Shown: positions 49,029 to 59,103, numbered from the stretch's first letter. The stretch is DNA of 64,000 bases from Herbiconiux flava (GCF_013409865.1 NZ_JACCBM010000001.1:3162001-3226000), one strand, 5' to 3'. Notes: a model not told the origin generated them from the letters alone. Translations and numbers: made by a program.

Positions 49029-49906
49029 TCGGAGTCCTCGATCCCGTCGAACAGGTCGGTCTCCTCGGCCGGGCCGTCGACCCGCGACTCAATCAGCTGG
49101 AAGTCCTCATACGGCCAGGCGCGGCGCTGGATGTCGTTCGGCCAGAAGAAGAAGGGGTGGTCGGGAGCGACCTGGCTGGCGTGCGCCCGCAGCGCGCGGT
49201 CGCGCACGTCGAAGAAGTCGCCCGCGGGGATCTGCACGACCGTGTAGCTCGGCCGGTCTTTCATGCGCTCGCGCATCTCGGCGACCTGGGCGAGGAAGGG
49301 ATGCTCGGGCTCCTCCTCCTCGAGCGCCTTCGCCACGGCCTCGAACTTCTCGGGGTTCATGATGCGGTCGTAGTAGAGCTTCGAGATCTGCCAGGCCGGG
49401 CCGGCCTCGGGGTAGGCGGCCGGGTCGCCGGCGGTCTCCCACGCGCGCATCGAGATCTCGTGGCAGCGGATGTGGTCGGCGTGCGGGTAGCCGCCGATCT
49501 CGTCGTAGGTGATGAGCACGTGCGGGCGGAACTCGCGCACGGCCTTCACGAGCGGCGCGGTCTCGATGTCGATCGGGAGCACGCCGAAGGAGTTGACGGG
49601 CAACGAGTCGCCCGAGCCGGGCTCGACGTAGCCGGAGTCGGCGTAGCCCAGCCAGCGGTGCTGGAAGCCCACCGCATCCTGAGCCGCGGCCATCTCGACC
49701 CGGCGGAGGCCGGCCATGTCGCGCTCGGCCCAGAGGCGCGGCTCGAGGCCCTCGTTCAGCACCGAGCCCCGCTCGCCGCCGGTGCAGCTGACCACCATCA
49801 CCTCGACACCGCGGTCGAGGTAGTAGGCGTAGGTGGCGGCGCCCTTGCTCGACTCGTCGTCGGGATGCGCGTGCACGGCCATGAGGCGAAGCGTCAGTGG
49901 TCTCAA
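49025..49906 (-). CDS. mca: mycothiol S-conjugate amidase
   Basis: Zinc amidase that cleaves mycothiol S-conjugates during detoxification, releasing a mercapturic acid; marks the organism as mycothiol-using. The product of about 290 residues has the zinc-binding HAHPDDESSKG near 12-22, TGGERGS near 42-48, and YDEIGGYPHADHIRCHEI near 134-151. The start is uncertain: TTG at 49906 touches the GAGGAG site, a CTG three codons later gives the usual MTLRLMAVHAHPDD and sits 9 nt from it, and ATG at 49882 is too far. First gene of mca plus the small membrane gene. Confidence 0.93.
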   Translation of the reverse strand: MRPLTLRLMAVHAHPDDESSKGAATYAYYLDRGVEVMVVSCTGGERGSVLNEGLEPRLWAERDMAGLRRVEMAAAQDAVGFQHRWLGYADSGYVEPGSGDSLPVNSFGVLPIDIETAPLVKAVREFRPHVLITYDEIGGYPHADHIRCHEISMRAWETAGDPAAYPEAGPAWQISKLYYDRIMNPEKFEAVAKALEEEEPEHPFLAQVAEMRERMKDRPSYTVVQIPAGDFFDVRDRALRAHASQVAPDHPFFFWPNDIQRRAWPYEDFQLIESRVDGPAEETDLFDGIEDSE

Positions 49907-50009
49907 CTCCTCGTCGATTGCGATTAGCCTGGAATGAGGCAGAAGCCTGGGAGACCAGGCCAGATCAAGACTAATCGGTCCATCCGACAGTGGGCCCCAG
50001 GGAGGGCGC

Positions 50010-50489
50010 GTGAGCAGGCGAGCGGCCAGCGACGAGGAGCGTGAGGACGGAGCATCCGTCGCCCCCTCGCCGGTTCCCTCTGCGGCCGCCGCCGACTCCC
50101 CCGCCCTCGCCGAGCGCTACGGACGCACGAAGGCCCGACGTGCCGGTAGCCGGCTGCTCGCCTGGATCGCCGGCGGCGCCGTCGCCGTGGTGCTCGTGGT
50201 CTGGGTGGTCTGGGCCGGGCTCGACGGCACCAACGCGACGATCGCCACCCAGGACACCGCGCACGAGGTGCTCGACGACCGCAGCGTGCGGGTCGAGTTC
50301 GACGTCACGGTGCCCACCGGCACGACCGCCGGGTGCGTGGTGCAGGCACTGAACGACCGCTTCGCGGTGGTGGGCTGGAAGGTCATCGAGCTGCCCGCCT
50401 CCGAGAACCCGACGCGGTCGTTCACCGAGGTCGTGCGCACCAGTGAGATGGCCTCGACGGGTTTGATTTCCAGCTGCTGGCTCACATAG
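50010..50489 (+). CDS. DUF4307 membrane protein
   Basis: 159-residue protein of the actinobacterial DUF4307 family, function unknown. A 35-residue polar N-terminus with an ERYGRTKARRA segment precedes one helix (LLAWIAGGAVAVVLVVWVVWAGL, about 50-72) and a small extracytoplasmic domain with CVVQALNDRFAVVGWKVIELPAS and a second Cys near the end (ISSCWLT), which might form a disulfide. GTG at 50010 behind AGGGAGGG. It lies between mca (divergent) and greA, as in mycobacteria. Its TAG stop begins the TAGTCT element of the greA promoter. Confidence 0.88.
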   Translation: MSRRAASDEEREDGASVAPSPVPSAAAADSPALAERYGRTKARRAGSRLLAWIAGGAVAVVLVVWVVWAGLDGTNATIATQDTAHEVLDDRSVRVEFDVTVPTGTTAGCVVQALNDRFAVVGWKVIELPASENPTRSFTEVVRTSEMASTGLISSCWLT

Positions 50490-50492
50490 TCT
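50463..50492 (+). promoter_or_regulatory. greA promoter inside the end of the DUF4307 gene
   Basis: TTGATT (50463-50468), an 18-bp spacer and TAGTCT (50487-50492), whose TAG is the DUF4307 stop. Predicted leader of about 50 nt to greA. Confidence 0.5.
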
Positions 50493-50549
50493 TTCCTGAT
50501 CGTCCGGGCCGGGTGGCTCGGGCGTCCGCATGTTCGAGGAAGGCACTCC

Positions 50550-51038
50550 ATGGCTGACGACACGCAGGTCACCTGGCTGACGCAGGAGGCGTTCGACCGC
50601 CTCACGAACGAGCTCGAGGAGCTCAGCGGACCGGGCCGGATCGAGATCGCCAAGCGCATCGAGCAGGCGCGCGAAGAGGGCGACCTCAAGGAGAACGGCG
50701 GCTACCACGCCGCGAAGGACGAGCAGGGCAAGATGGAGGCGCGCATCCGCCAGCTCACGCAGCTGCTGCGCACCGCCCAGGTCGGCGAGAAGCGCGAGAG
50801 CCACGGCGAGGTCGAGCCGGGCGTCGTCGTCACCGCGCTGGTCGCGGGCGGCGAGGAGCGCTTCCTCCTCGGCAGCCGCGAGATCGCGGGCAACGCCGAC
50901 CTCGACGTCTACAGCGAGCAGAGCCCGCTCGGCGCGGCCATCATCGGCCTGAAGATCGGCGAGAAGACCACCTACACGGCCCCCAACGGCCGCGACATCA
51001 CGGTCGAGATCACCGACGTCGAGACCTTCAACGGCTGA
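50550..51038 (+). CDS. greA: transcription elongation factor GreA
   Basis: Rescues backtracked RNA polymerase by stimulating transcript cleavage through its secondary channel. The 162-residue product has the N-terminal antiparallel coiled coil with its acidic tip (QAREEGDLKENGGYHAAKDEQGKMEARI, about 35-62) and the C-terminal FKBP-like domain. ATG behind GAGGAAGG. It has a separate promoter candidate within the preceding gene and is followed by ilvA in convergent orientation. Confidence 0.97.
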   Translation: MADDTQVTWLTQEAFDRLTNELEELSGPGRIEIAKRIEQAREEGDLKENGGYHAAKDEQGKMEARIRQLTQLLRTAQVGEKRESHGEVEPGVVVTALVAGGEERFLLGSREIAGNADLDVYSEQSPLGAAIIGLKIGEKTTYTAPNGRDITVEITDVETFNG

Positions 51039-51128
51039 CCTGCAGCACGGCGCCAGGCCCGCGGGCCACAGTCGACGCCTCGTACGACCAGCGGCGCCCG
51101 AGCACGGTGGCGCGACCGGCATCGACCC

Positions 51129-52373
51129 CTACTCGTCGACGCGCACCTCGTAGCCCGCGTCGCGGAGCTTCGCCACGACCTGGTCGCGGTGCTCCGGGCC
51201 CCGGGTCTCGATGTGCAGCTCGAGCTCGACCTGGCTGATCTGCAGGCCCTTGCCGTGCCGGGTGTGCTGCACCTCGACCACGTTCGCGTTCGCCTCGGCG
51301 ACGAGCTCGGCCGTGCGGGCCAGCTGGCCGGGGCGGTCGGGCAGCATGATGCGGAGCTTCAGGTAGCGGTCGCTCGCCGCGAGGCCGTGGCTGATCACGC
51401 GCTGCATCAGCAGCGGGTCGATGTTGCCGCCCGAGAGCACGGTGACCGTGGTGCCTGCGTTCTTCACCTTGCCCGCGAGGATGGCCGCGACACCGACGGC
51501 ACCGGCGGGCTCCACGACCTGCTTGGCGCGCTCGAGCAGCAGCAGCAGCGCGCGGGCGGTGTCGGCCTCCGACACGGTGACGACCTCGTCGACGAGCTCG
51601 CGGATGATCGTGAAATTCAGAAGGCCCGGGCGGGCGACCTGGATGCCGTCGGCGATCGTCGGCATCGTGACGATCGAGACGGCCTCCCCCGCGGCGAGCG
51701 AGGGCGGGTAGGCGGCGGCGTTCTCGGCCTGCACGCCCACGATGCGGATGCTGCGGCCGAGCGCCGCGGCCTGCTGCTTGGCGGCGGCCGCGATGCCGGC
51801 GATCAGCCCGCCGCCCCCGATGGGCACGACCAGGGTGTCGGCATCCGGAACCTGGTCGAGGATCTCGAGCCCGAGCGTCGCCTGTCCCATCACGACGTCG
51901 AAGTGGTCGAACGGCGGGATGATCACCGCGCCCGTCGCCTGCGAGAACTCGGCGGCGGCGCCGAGCGCCTCCTCGACCGAGTGGCCGCGCAGGATGACCT
52001 CGGCGCCGTAGGCCCGGGTGGCCTGGAGCTTCGGCAGGGGCACGCCGATCGGCATGAAGATCGTGGCGGCGATGCCGAGCTCGCGCGCCGCGAAGGCGAC
52101 GCCCTGGGCGTGGTTTCCGGCCGAGGCCGCCACGACGCCGCGCGACTTCTCGGCGTCGCTGAGCGCCGAGATGCGGTTGTAGGCGCCGCGGATCTTGTAC
52201 GACCCCGTGCGCTGCAGGTTCTCGCACTTGAGGTACACCGGCGAGCCGATGATCTCGGCGAGGAACCGCGAGCTCTCCATCGGCGTCACCTGGGCGACCT
52301 GCGAGACGCGGATGCGCGCCTCCTCGATCTCGAGAAGCGACGGGTAGGCGAGCCGCGTGGGGGAATCAGTCAT
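51129..52373 (-). CDS. ilvA: threonine ammonia-lyase with ACT domain
   Basis: PLP enzyme deaminating threonine (and serine) to 2-oxobutyrate, the first step to isoleucine or a catabolic route. The 414-residue product has the PLP lysine K60 in RTGSYKIRGAYNR, the glycine loop SAGNHAQG near 93-100, and one C-terminal ACT domain from about 335 (LRIMLPDRPGQLARTAELV). The single ACT domain and length match the actinobacterial IlvA/TdcB-like form. ATG at 52373 lies inside the 3' end of the AI-2E gene, 8-bp overlap, so the two are coupled. No ilv cluster is nearby. Confidence 0.93.
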   Translation of the reverse strand: MTDSPTRLAYPSLLEIEEARIRVSQVAQVTPMESSRFLAEIIGSPVYLKCENLQRTGSYKIRGAYNRISALSDAEKSRGVVAASAGNHAQGVAFAARELGIAATIFMPIGVPLPKLQATRAYGAEVILRGHSVEEALGAAAEFSQATGAVIIPPFDHFDVVMGQATLGLEILDQVPDADTLVVPIGGGGLIAGIAAAAKQQAAALGRSIRIVGVQAENAAAYPPSLAAGEAVSIVTMPTIADGIQVARPGLLNFTIIRELVDEVVTVSEADTARALLLLLERAKQVVEPAGAVGVAAILAGKVKNAGTTVTVLSGGNIDPLLMQRVISHGLAASDRYLKLRIMLPDRPGQLARTAELVAEANANVVEVQHTRHGKGLQISQVELELHIETRGPEHRDQVVAKLRDAGYEVRVDE

Positions 52374-53598
52374 GGGCGGGTGGGTCCTTCGGTTCAGGAT
52401 GCGCGGCTTCAGGATGCGCGGGAGAAGGTGTCGCGGTAGCAGCTGCGGCGCCGCCGCCCGCCGGCGAGCCGCCCTCGGGCAGCGCGACCGCCGGCGTGAG
52501 GTCTGCGGCACGGTCGTCCCGCCAGCTCCCCCCGGCGATGTAGTTCACCATCACGTTCAGCGTCGCGACCACGGGAACCGCGAAGAACGCCCCCGCGATC
52601 CCGGCGACCATCGACCCGCCCGCCACCGACAGCACGACGGCCAGCGGGTGGATGCGCACCGCCGTGCCCATGATGAACGGCTGCAGCACGTGCCCCTCGA
52701 TCTGCTGCACGAGCAGCACCACACCGAGCATGATCAGCGCGATCACCCACCCGTTGTAGACCAGCGCGATGAACACGGCGACGGCGCCGGTCAGCACCGC
52801 GCCGATGATCGGGATGAACGACCCCAGGAACACCAGCACCGCGATCGGGATCGCGAGGGGCACCTGCAGGATGGCCGCCCCGATGCCGATACCGAGCGCG
52901 TCGATCGACGCCACCAGGATCTGCACCTTCACGAAGTTCTGCAGCGTCTGCCACCCGGTGCGCCCCGCCCCGTCGGTGGCCGCGCGCGCCTTGCGCGGGA
53001 ACAGGCGCACGACCCAGCGCCAGATGCGTTCTCCGTCGATCAGGATGAACAGCGTCGCGAACAGCGTCAGCAGCACGCCCGTGAGCACGTGCCCGATGCT
53101 CGAGCCGACGGCGGCCGCACCCGAGATGAGCATGCCGCTGTCCTGCTGCACCGCGTCCCAGATCTGGGTGACGTAGCCGTTGAAGTCGCTCTCCGAGATC
53201 TGCAGCGGCGACGAGGCCAGCCAGGACTTGAGGTCGTTGTACGAGGTCATCGACTGCGAGCGCAGGTCGGCGAAGCCCGACGAGACCTGGGTCGCGACGA
53301 GGAAGATGAGGGCCGCGACCACCACGAGGGTGCCCACCTCGGCAGTGAAGATCGCGAGCCACGAGGGCCAGCGGTGCCGCACCAGGAAGTTCTTGAACGG
53401 CACCAGCAGCGCCGAGAGCACCACCGCGAGCATCACCGGGATGATCAGCAGCCGCAGCTGGATGATCAGGAAGACGAGCACCGCGAGCACGCCCAGCACC
53501 ACGAGGATGCGCCACGACCAGGCGCCCGCGATCTGCATGCCGGCGGGCACGGAGTCCAGCGCGTCCCGACGGGTCCTGCCCGGTTCCTTCTCGGCCAT
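52366..53598 (-). CDS. AI-2E family (TqsA/PerM) membrane transporter
   Basis: 410-residue membrane protein of the AI-2E transporter family with about eight helices and the family's Gly/Pro-rich segment near GSFIPIIGAVLTGAVAVF. Members export autoinducer 2 or act as Na+/H+ antiporters; the sequence does not settle which, and no luxS is in the window. The last 45 residues are a Pro/Ala/Gly tail. ATG at 53598 has TAGACT 7 nt upstream. It overlaps ilvA by 8 bp and is probably the promoter-proximal gene of that pair. Confidence 0.88.
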   Translation of the reverse strand: MAEKEPGRTRRDALDSVPAGMQIAGAWSWRILVVLGVLAVLVFLIIQLRLLIIPVMLAVVLSALLVPFKNFLVRHRWPSWLAIFTAEVGTLVVVAALIFLVATQVSSGFADLRSQSMTSYNDLKSWLASSPLQISESDFNGYVTQIWDAVQQDSGMLISGAAAVGSSIGHVLTGVLLTLFATLFILIDGERIWRWVVRLFPRKARAATDGAGRTGWQTLQNFVKVQILVASIDALGIGIGAAILQVPLAIPIAVLVFLGSFIPIIGAVLTGAVAVFIALVYNGWVIALIMLGVVLLVQQIEGHVLQPFIMGTAVRIHPLAVVLSVAGGSMVAGIAGAFFAVPVVATLNVMVNYIAGGSWRDDRAADLTPAVALPEGGSPAGGGAAAATATPSPAHPEAAHPEPKDPPAHD

Positions 53599-53605
53599 AG
53601 GGGTC

Positions 53606-53611
53606 AGTCTA
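53606..53611 (-). promoter_or_regulatory. -10 element, leaderless promoter of the AI-2E transporter gene
   Basis: TAGACT on the minus strand, 7 nt before the ATG at 53598. Confidence 0.55.
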
Positions 53612-53646
53612 GAAGCGGTCGTATGCGTTCGCCCGCATGCGCGGCA

Positions 53647-54764
<1,118 letters not shown>

Positions 54765-54768
<4 letters not shown>

Positions 54769-55712
54769 CGAAGGGCTGCTTCCTGGGTCGAGGGCTCGGC
54801 GGCGCCGGTGGCCGGAGCGAGCGGAGTGGTGGGCGCCGCCGGGGCGGCCGGAGGGGCGGTGCGGCGACGCCGGGAACCCGGGCCGCCGCCGATGCGCCCG
54901 ATGGCGACGAGCAGCACGAAGGCGAACAGGAGCGCCAGTAGCGCGATGATCACGGCGATGTACGGGTCGGCCTTCGAGACGACGACGAGCGCGGTCTGCA
55001 GGTTCACCCGGTTCAGCAGGGCCGCGATCGTGTATTCGCCGAGCACCACGGCGACGGCGATGAACGCGGCGGCGAGGAGTCCGCGGCGGATGTTCGGCAC
55101 CACGATCCGGAACAGGATCGTCGGCCAGCCCGCTCCGAGCGATCGCGCGGCCTCGCCGAGGGTCACGACGTCGACGGCCTGGAGGTTCGCCTGGATGGAG
55201 CGGTAGGCGTAGGGCAGCACGATGACGCCGTAGGCGAAGGCCAGGGTCCAGACACTGCTGCCGAACATCCGCGCGACCACCGAGTAGACGGGGGCGAGCC
55301 CCACGACCAGCACGATCGCCGGGATGGTGATGGGCAGCAGGCAGACGAACTCGAGCACCCGCTGGAGTTTCGGGAAGCGAATGCGCACCAGCACCATCGT
55401 CGGCACCAGCAGCACGAGCATCACCGCCACCGTCACGACGGCGAGCAGCAGCGAGTTCGTGAGCCCGGTGACGATGGGCTTGTACTCCCCCGTCAGGCCG
55501 CCGCCGAACACCGCGGCCCAGCGGTCGAGGGTGTAGCCGCCGCCGAGTCCGCCGCGCAGGGTGAACTCGATCATCGAGGCGATGGGCACGAGGAAGATCA
55601 GGCCGATGGCCGTGACGATGATCCAGCGCGTCGCGGTCGAGGGGCCCGGATGCACGCCCGAGACGTCGCGGCGGCTCACCGCTCGGGTGCCGGGGGTGTC
55701 GCGGGCGCTCAT
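54765..55712 (-). CDS. ABC importer permease 2 (PotC-like)
   Basis: 315-residue permease with about six helices and an EAA loop near GEAARSLGAGWPTILFRIVVP. ATG at 55712 (MSARDTPGTRAV) was chosen because ATGA overlaps the upstream permease stop by 4 bp; a reading three codons longer is possible. The C-terminal 45 residues are a Pro/Ala/Thr-rich tail with a basic GGGPGSRRRR start. Confidence 0.9.
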
Positions 55713-56599
55713 CGCACCCACCGCGCGGTGCGCCGCATCAGCAGCGCGTAGAGGGTCATCACGACGACCATCACCACGATCATCCCGAGCGCCAGGGAGC
55801 CGGCGAGGTTCTCGTGCCCGAGCACGGTCTCACTGGTCAGGGCGCTGCGGATCTGCAGGGGCACGATCTGCGAGCCCTGGCTGGTGAGCGCGGCGGCCGT
55901 GGCGAACGACGAGAAGGCGTTGGCGAACAGCAGCAGCAGGCTGCCGAGGAAGGAGGGCAGCAGCACCGGCAGGCCGATGTGCCGCCAGTAGCTGCCGATG
56001 CCGCCGCCGAGCATCGCGGTGGCCTCGGCCCACTGGGGCTTCAGGCTCTCGAGCGCGGGCGAGAAGGTGATGATCATCAGGGGCACCTGGAAGTAGATGT
56101 ACGGCAGGATCAGGCCCGGCACGTCGTAGAGCCAGACGCCGTTCGCGAAGATGTCGACGCCGAGGCGGTCACGGAGCAGCACGGTGATCATGCCCTGGAT
56201 GCCGATGGTCGCGACGAAGGCGAAGGCGAGCATCACGCCACCGAACTGGGCGAGCACCCCGCTCGCGGCGTCGACGACCGAGCGCAGGACGCCCGTGGGC
56301 TTCGCCCCGATCAGCGCGTAGCAGAACAGGGCGCCGACGAGGGCGCCGACCACGGCCGTCAGGGCCGAGAGCCAGAGCGAGTTGCCGAAGGTGGCGAGCA
56401 GCACGGGGTCGCCGAGGGCGGTGATGTTGTCGAAGGTCAGCGCGCCGTCGCCGTCGAAGAAGCCGGTGCCGACCGCGATGACGGTGGGGAGGGCGAGGAA
56501 GAGCAGGATGTAGGCCGTGAACGGCACGAGCCCGAGCACGCTCCCGCTCCCGGCGAACCGGGAACGGGAGCGTGCTCGGGGCAGGGTGGTCGAGGTCAC
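55709..56599 (-). CDS. ABC importer permease 1 (PotB-like)
   Basis: 296-residue permease with six helices and an EAA-type loop near AEATAMLGGGIGSYWRHIGLPVLLP. GTG at 56599 overlaps the binding-protein stop as GTGA. The basic N-terminus (LPRARSRSRFAG) is encoded by a DNA stretch that forms a 23-bp hairpin in the mRNA, which is very unusual inside a reading frame. A start just after the hairpin (GTG in GSVLGLVPF) would leave the structure intercistronic but has no better ribosome-binding site. Confidence 0.88.
   Translation of the reverse strand: MTSTTLPRARSRSRFAGSGSVLGLVPFTAYILLFLALPTVIAVGTGFFDGDGALTFDNITALGDPVLLATFGNSLWLSALTAVVGALVGALFCYALIGAKPTGVLRSVVDAASGVLAQFGGVMLAFAFVATIGIQGMITVLLRDRLGVDIFANGVWLYDVPGLILPYIYFQVPLMIITFSPALESLKPQWAEATAMLGGGIGSYWRHIGLPVLLPSFLGSLLLLFANAFSSFATAAALTSQGSQIVPLQIRSALTSETVLGHENLAGSLALGMIVVMVVVMTLYALLMRRTARWVR
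56531..56580 (-). promoter_or_regulatory. 23-bp hairpin with UUCG loop in the first codons of permease 1
   Basis: Arms 56580-56558 and 56553-56531 on the minus strand: 16 perfect pairs (CCCGAGCACGCTCCCG / CGGGAGCGTGCTCGGG), one G-U, then six more (TCCCGG / CCGGGA), closed by the loop TTCG. It starts 16 bp after the binding-protein stop. Probably reduces transcription or translation of the permease relative to the binding protein. Confidence 0.88.
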
Positions 56600-57744
56600 T
56601 GGACCGCCGACGCCCACTTCTCGCCGAGCAGGGTCGAGGCGGCCTCGGCCTGGTCGGCGTCGGGCACGACGGTCTCGCCCGGGACGGTCGGCAGGGCCTT
56701 GAACAGGTCCTCGTCGATCGTGCCGGCCTCGGCCATGGCCTCGGCACGCACGGGGCGGGCGCCGCCGGCGAGCCAGAGGTTCTGGGCGTCGTCGCTGTAG
56801 AGGAACTCCTGCCAGAGGCGCGCGGCCGCCGGGTGCGGGGCGTCGACGTTCACGGCCTGGTTGTAGTAGCCCGCGTAGCCGGTGCCCGGGAGGATGGTGA
56901 CCTTCCAGTTGCGCTGGCCCTCGAGGTCCTTGCCGTAGCCGACGTTGAGGTAGTCCCAGTCGAAGACGACGGGGGTCTCGCCGCTGGCGATGGTGGCCGG
57001 GGTCGGGTCGATCTTCACGAAGTTGCCGGCCTTCTGCAGCTCGCCGAAGAAGTCGATGCCGGGCTGGAAGTCGTCGACCGAGCCGCCGTTCTGCACCGCG
57101 GCGAGGCCGACGGCGGCGAAGGCCGCACCGGCCTGGGTCGGGTCGCCGTTGATCGCGACCTTGCCCTTGTAGTCGGCGCCGAGCAGGTCGTCGAGGCTCG
57201 TCGGCTCGGGAACCGCGTCGGGGTCGTAGCCGATCGCCATGTATCCGCCGTAGTCGCCGGTCCAGAGGCCGGACTGCTCCTTGAGGGCCTCGGGGATCTC
57301 GTCCCAGGTGGCGACCTGGTAGGGCGCGAACTGGTCGGTGCTGGCGAGGGCCACCGCGGCGCCCACGTCGAAGACGTCGGGGGCGGTGTCCTGGCCGGCC
57401 AGGTTCTCGGCGGCCTGGATCTCCTCGGCGCTGGACGCGTCGGGGGTGGCCTCGTTGATCGTGATCTCGGGGTACTTCTCGGCGAAGGCGTCGAGCACGG
57501 CGCCGTAGTTCGCCCAGTCGCGGGGCAGTGCGATGACGTTCAGCGCGCCCTCCGCCTTGGCGGCCTCCTGGAGGCCCTCCAGGCCGCCGAAGGCGTCGAG
57601 GTTCGTGGCGGTGGCGGCGTCGACCGAGCCGCCGTCGGTGCTGGATCCTCCGGAGGCGGAGGCGTCGGCGGAGCAGCCGGCGAGGCCGAGGGCGAGGGCT
57701 GCGGCGACGGCGGTGCCGGCGAGCGCGAGGCGCTTGGTGAGCAA
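56596..57744 (-). CDS. ABC importer substrate-binding lipoprotein (PotD/AfuA-like)
   Basis: 382-residue binding protein of the PotD/SBP_bac_6-8 class. TTG start at 57744 with GAAGGAG 5 nt upstream; signal peptide with lipobox LAGC (C22). The mature protein has the Ser/Gly linker, EGALNVIALPRDWANYGAVLDAFAEKYPEI near 59-88 and the DVFDVGAAVALAS hinge segment. Longer readings upstream are not supported. First gene of a four-gene minus-strand operon. Ligand unknown; no tyrosine cluster typical of ferric-binding proteins was recognised. Confidence 0.9.
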   Translation of the reverse strand: MLTKRLALAGTAVAAALALGLAGCSADASASGGSSTDGGSVDAATATNLDAFGGLEGLQEAAKAEGALNVIALPRDWANYGAVLDAFAEKYPEITINEATPDASSAEEIQAAENLAGQDTAPDVFDVGAAVALASTDQFAPYQVATWDEIPEALKEQSGLWTGDYGGYMAIGYDPDAVPEPTSLDDLLGADYKGKVAINGDPTQAGAAFAAVGLAAVQNGGSVDDFQPGIDFFGELQKAGNFVKIDPTPATIASGETPVVFDWDYLNVGYGKDLEGQRNWKVTILPGTGYAGYYNQAVNVDAPHPAAARLWQEFLYSDDAQNLWLAGGARPVRAEAMAEAGTIDEDLFKALPTVPGETVVPDADQAEAASTLLGEKWASAVQ

Positions 57745-57757
57745 GGGTTCTCCTTCA

Positions 57758-57785
57758 TCGGGTGTTCGTGCTTCGGGTGTTCGTG
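57758..57785 (-). repeat. 13-bp direct repeat in the leader of the binding-protein gene
   Basis: CACGAACACCCGA occurs twice on the minus strand with a 15-bp period, 14 to 41 bp before the TTG start. Small duplication of unknown role. Confidence 0.5.
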
Positions 57786-57881
57786 TCTTCTTGGTGACCT
57801 CTGGACAGTAGGAGCGCCGGACGACCCCGCGCCGTCGCCGCCGTGAACCGATGGTGAACGACTGATGTCGGTGGCGATGGG

Positions 57882-57887
57882 TAGGGT
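57882..57887 (+). promoter_or_regulatory. -10 element, leaderless promoter of the YcaQ-like gene
   Basis: TAGGGT, 6 nt before the GTG at 57894; no Shine-Dalgarno sequence. Confidence 0.55.
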
Positions 57888-57893
57888 TCTGAT

Positions 57894-59096
57894 GTGGCCG
57901 ATGACCTGTCCCCCGCACTCGCCCGGCGAGTCGCTCTCGCCGCCCAGGGCTTCGGCGGAGCATCCGTCGCCGTGCCCGGCACCAGGCAGTTCAACCTGCT
58001 GCTGCAGCGCCTCGCCCTGCTGCAGATCGACTCGGTGAACGTCTACGAGCGCAGCCACTACCAGCCCGTGTTCGCGCGGCTCGGCGGCTACGACAAGGCG
58101 GTGCTCGACAAGGTCACCTACGGGCGCGGGGTCACCGAGTACTGGGCGCACGAGGCGTCGTTCCTTCCGGTGGCGACGCTGCCGCTGCTGCAGTGGCGCA
58201 AAGACGAGTACCGCGACTACTACGCCGCCCGGCCCGACTCGTGGGCGGCGTCGAACGGGGCGACGCTCGACTGGCTGCGGGACGAGCTGGCCGCGCGCGG
58301 GCCGCTCCGGGCGAGCGAGATCGAGCACGAGAGCTCCGCGCGGCGGGGGCCGTGGTGGGGCTGGTCCGACGTCAAGCGCGGGCTCGAGACGCTGTTCCGG
58401 CAGGGCGACGTGGTGTCGGCGGGGCGGCAGCGGTTCGAGCGGGTCTACGCGCTGCCGTCGCAGGTGCTGCCGCCGGCCATCCTCGATGCTGCCGCCTCGG
58501 TCTCGCGGGGCGATGCCGTCGCGTCGCTGGTGTCGCAGTCGGCGCGGGCGCTCGGGGTCGGCACGCTCGGTGACATCGCCGACTACTTCCGGTTGAAGCA
58601 GGCGGATGCGCGTTCCGCCGTCTCCCGCCTGGTCGACACGGGCGAGCTGCGGCCGGTCACGGTTCCGGGCTGGAACCGTGAGGCCTGGCTGCACCGCGAC
58701 GCCCGGCTCCCGCGGCGGATGGAGGCGGCCGCCCTCCTCTCCCCCTTCGACCCCGTGGTGTGGCGACGGGAGCGGGCGCTCCGCATGTTCGACTTCCACT
58801 ACCGCATCGAGATCTACACGCCGCAGCCGCAGCGCATCCACGGCTACTACGTGCTGCCCGTACTGATCGACGACCGCATCCCAGCGCGCCTCGACCTCAA
58901 GAGCGACCGCCAGGCGGGCGTCCTCCGCGTGCAGGCGGCCTGGGCCGAGCCGAACCTCGCCCCGTCCGACGTGCCGCGCATCGCCGCCCTCCTCCGTGCG
59001 GCGGCCGCCTGGCAGAACCTCCCCGCCATCGCGGTGGCCCCCCGCGGCACCCTGGCCCCCGCCCTGGATGCCGAGTTGTCTTCCGCTTCGTCGTAG
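57894..59096 (+). CDS. YcaQ/AlkX-like winged-helix DNA glycosylase
   Basis: 400-residue protein of the HTH_42 family (DUF1006). Escherichia coli YcaQ unhooks DNA interstrand crosslinks and streptomycete AlkZ relatives protect against azinomycin. The segment QIDSVNVYERSHYQPVFARLG near 44-64 contains Q-I-D, matching the Q-phi-D catalytic motif of the YcaQ subgroup rather than the Q-phi-Q of AlkZ. Winged-helix repeats follow (LRDELAARGPLRASEIEHESS; VKRGLETLFRQGDVV; ARSAVSRLVDTGELRPV), and the C-terminal part has ALLSPFDPVVWRRERALRMFDFHYRIEIY. Likely DNA repair; GTG start set by a TAGGGT element. Confidence 0.88.
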   Translation: MADDLSPALARRVALAAQGFGGASVAVPGTRQFNLLLQRLALLQIDSVNVYERSHYQPVFARLGGYDKAVLDKVTYGRGVTEYWAHEASFLPVATLPLLQWRKDEYRDYYAARPDSWAASNGATLDWLRDELAARGPLRASEIEHESSARRGPWWGWSDVKRGLETLFRQGDVVSAGRQRFERVYALPSQVLPPAILDAAASVSRGDAVASLVSQSARALGVGTLGDIADYFRLKQADARSAVSRLVDTGELRPVTVPGWNREAWLHRDARLPRRMEAAALLSPFDPVVWRRERALRMFDFHYRIEIYTPQPQRIHGYYVLPVLIDDRIPARLDLKSDRQAGVLRVQAAWAEPNLAPSDVPRIAALLRAAAAWQNLPAIAVAPRGTLAPALDAELSSASS

Positions 59097-59103
59097 TACC
59101 GGC

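Noticed and set aside
51051-51066. GGCCCGCGGGCC palindrome after greA considered as a terminator
   Set aside because: A continuous palindrome without a loop or U-run; expected by chance at this GC content.
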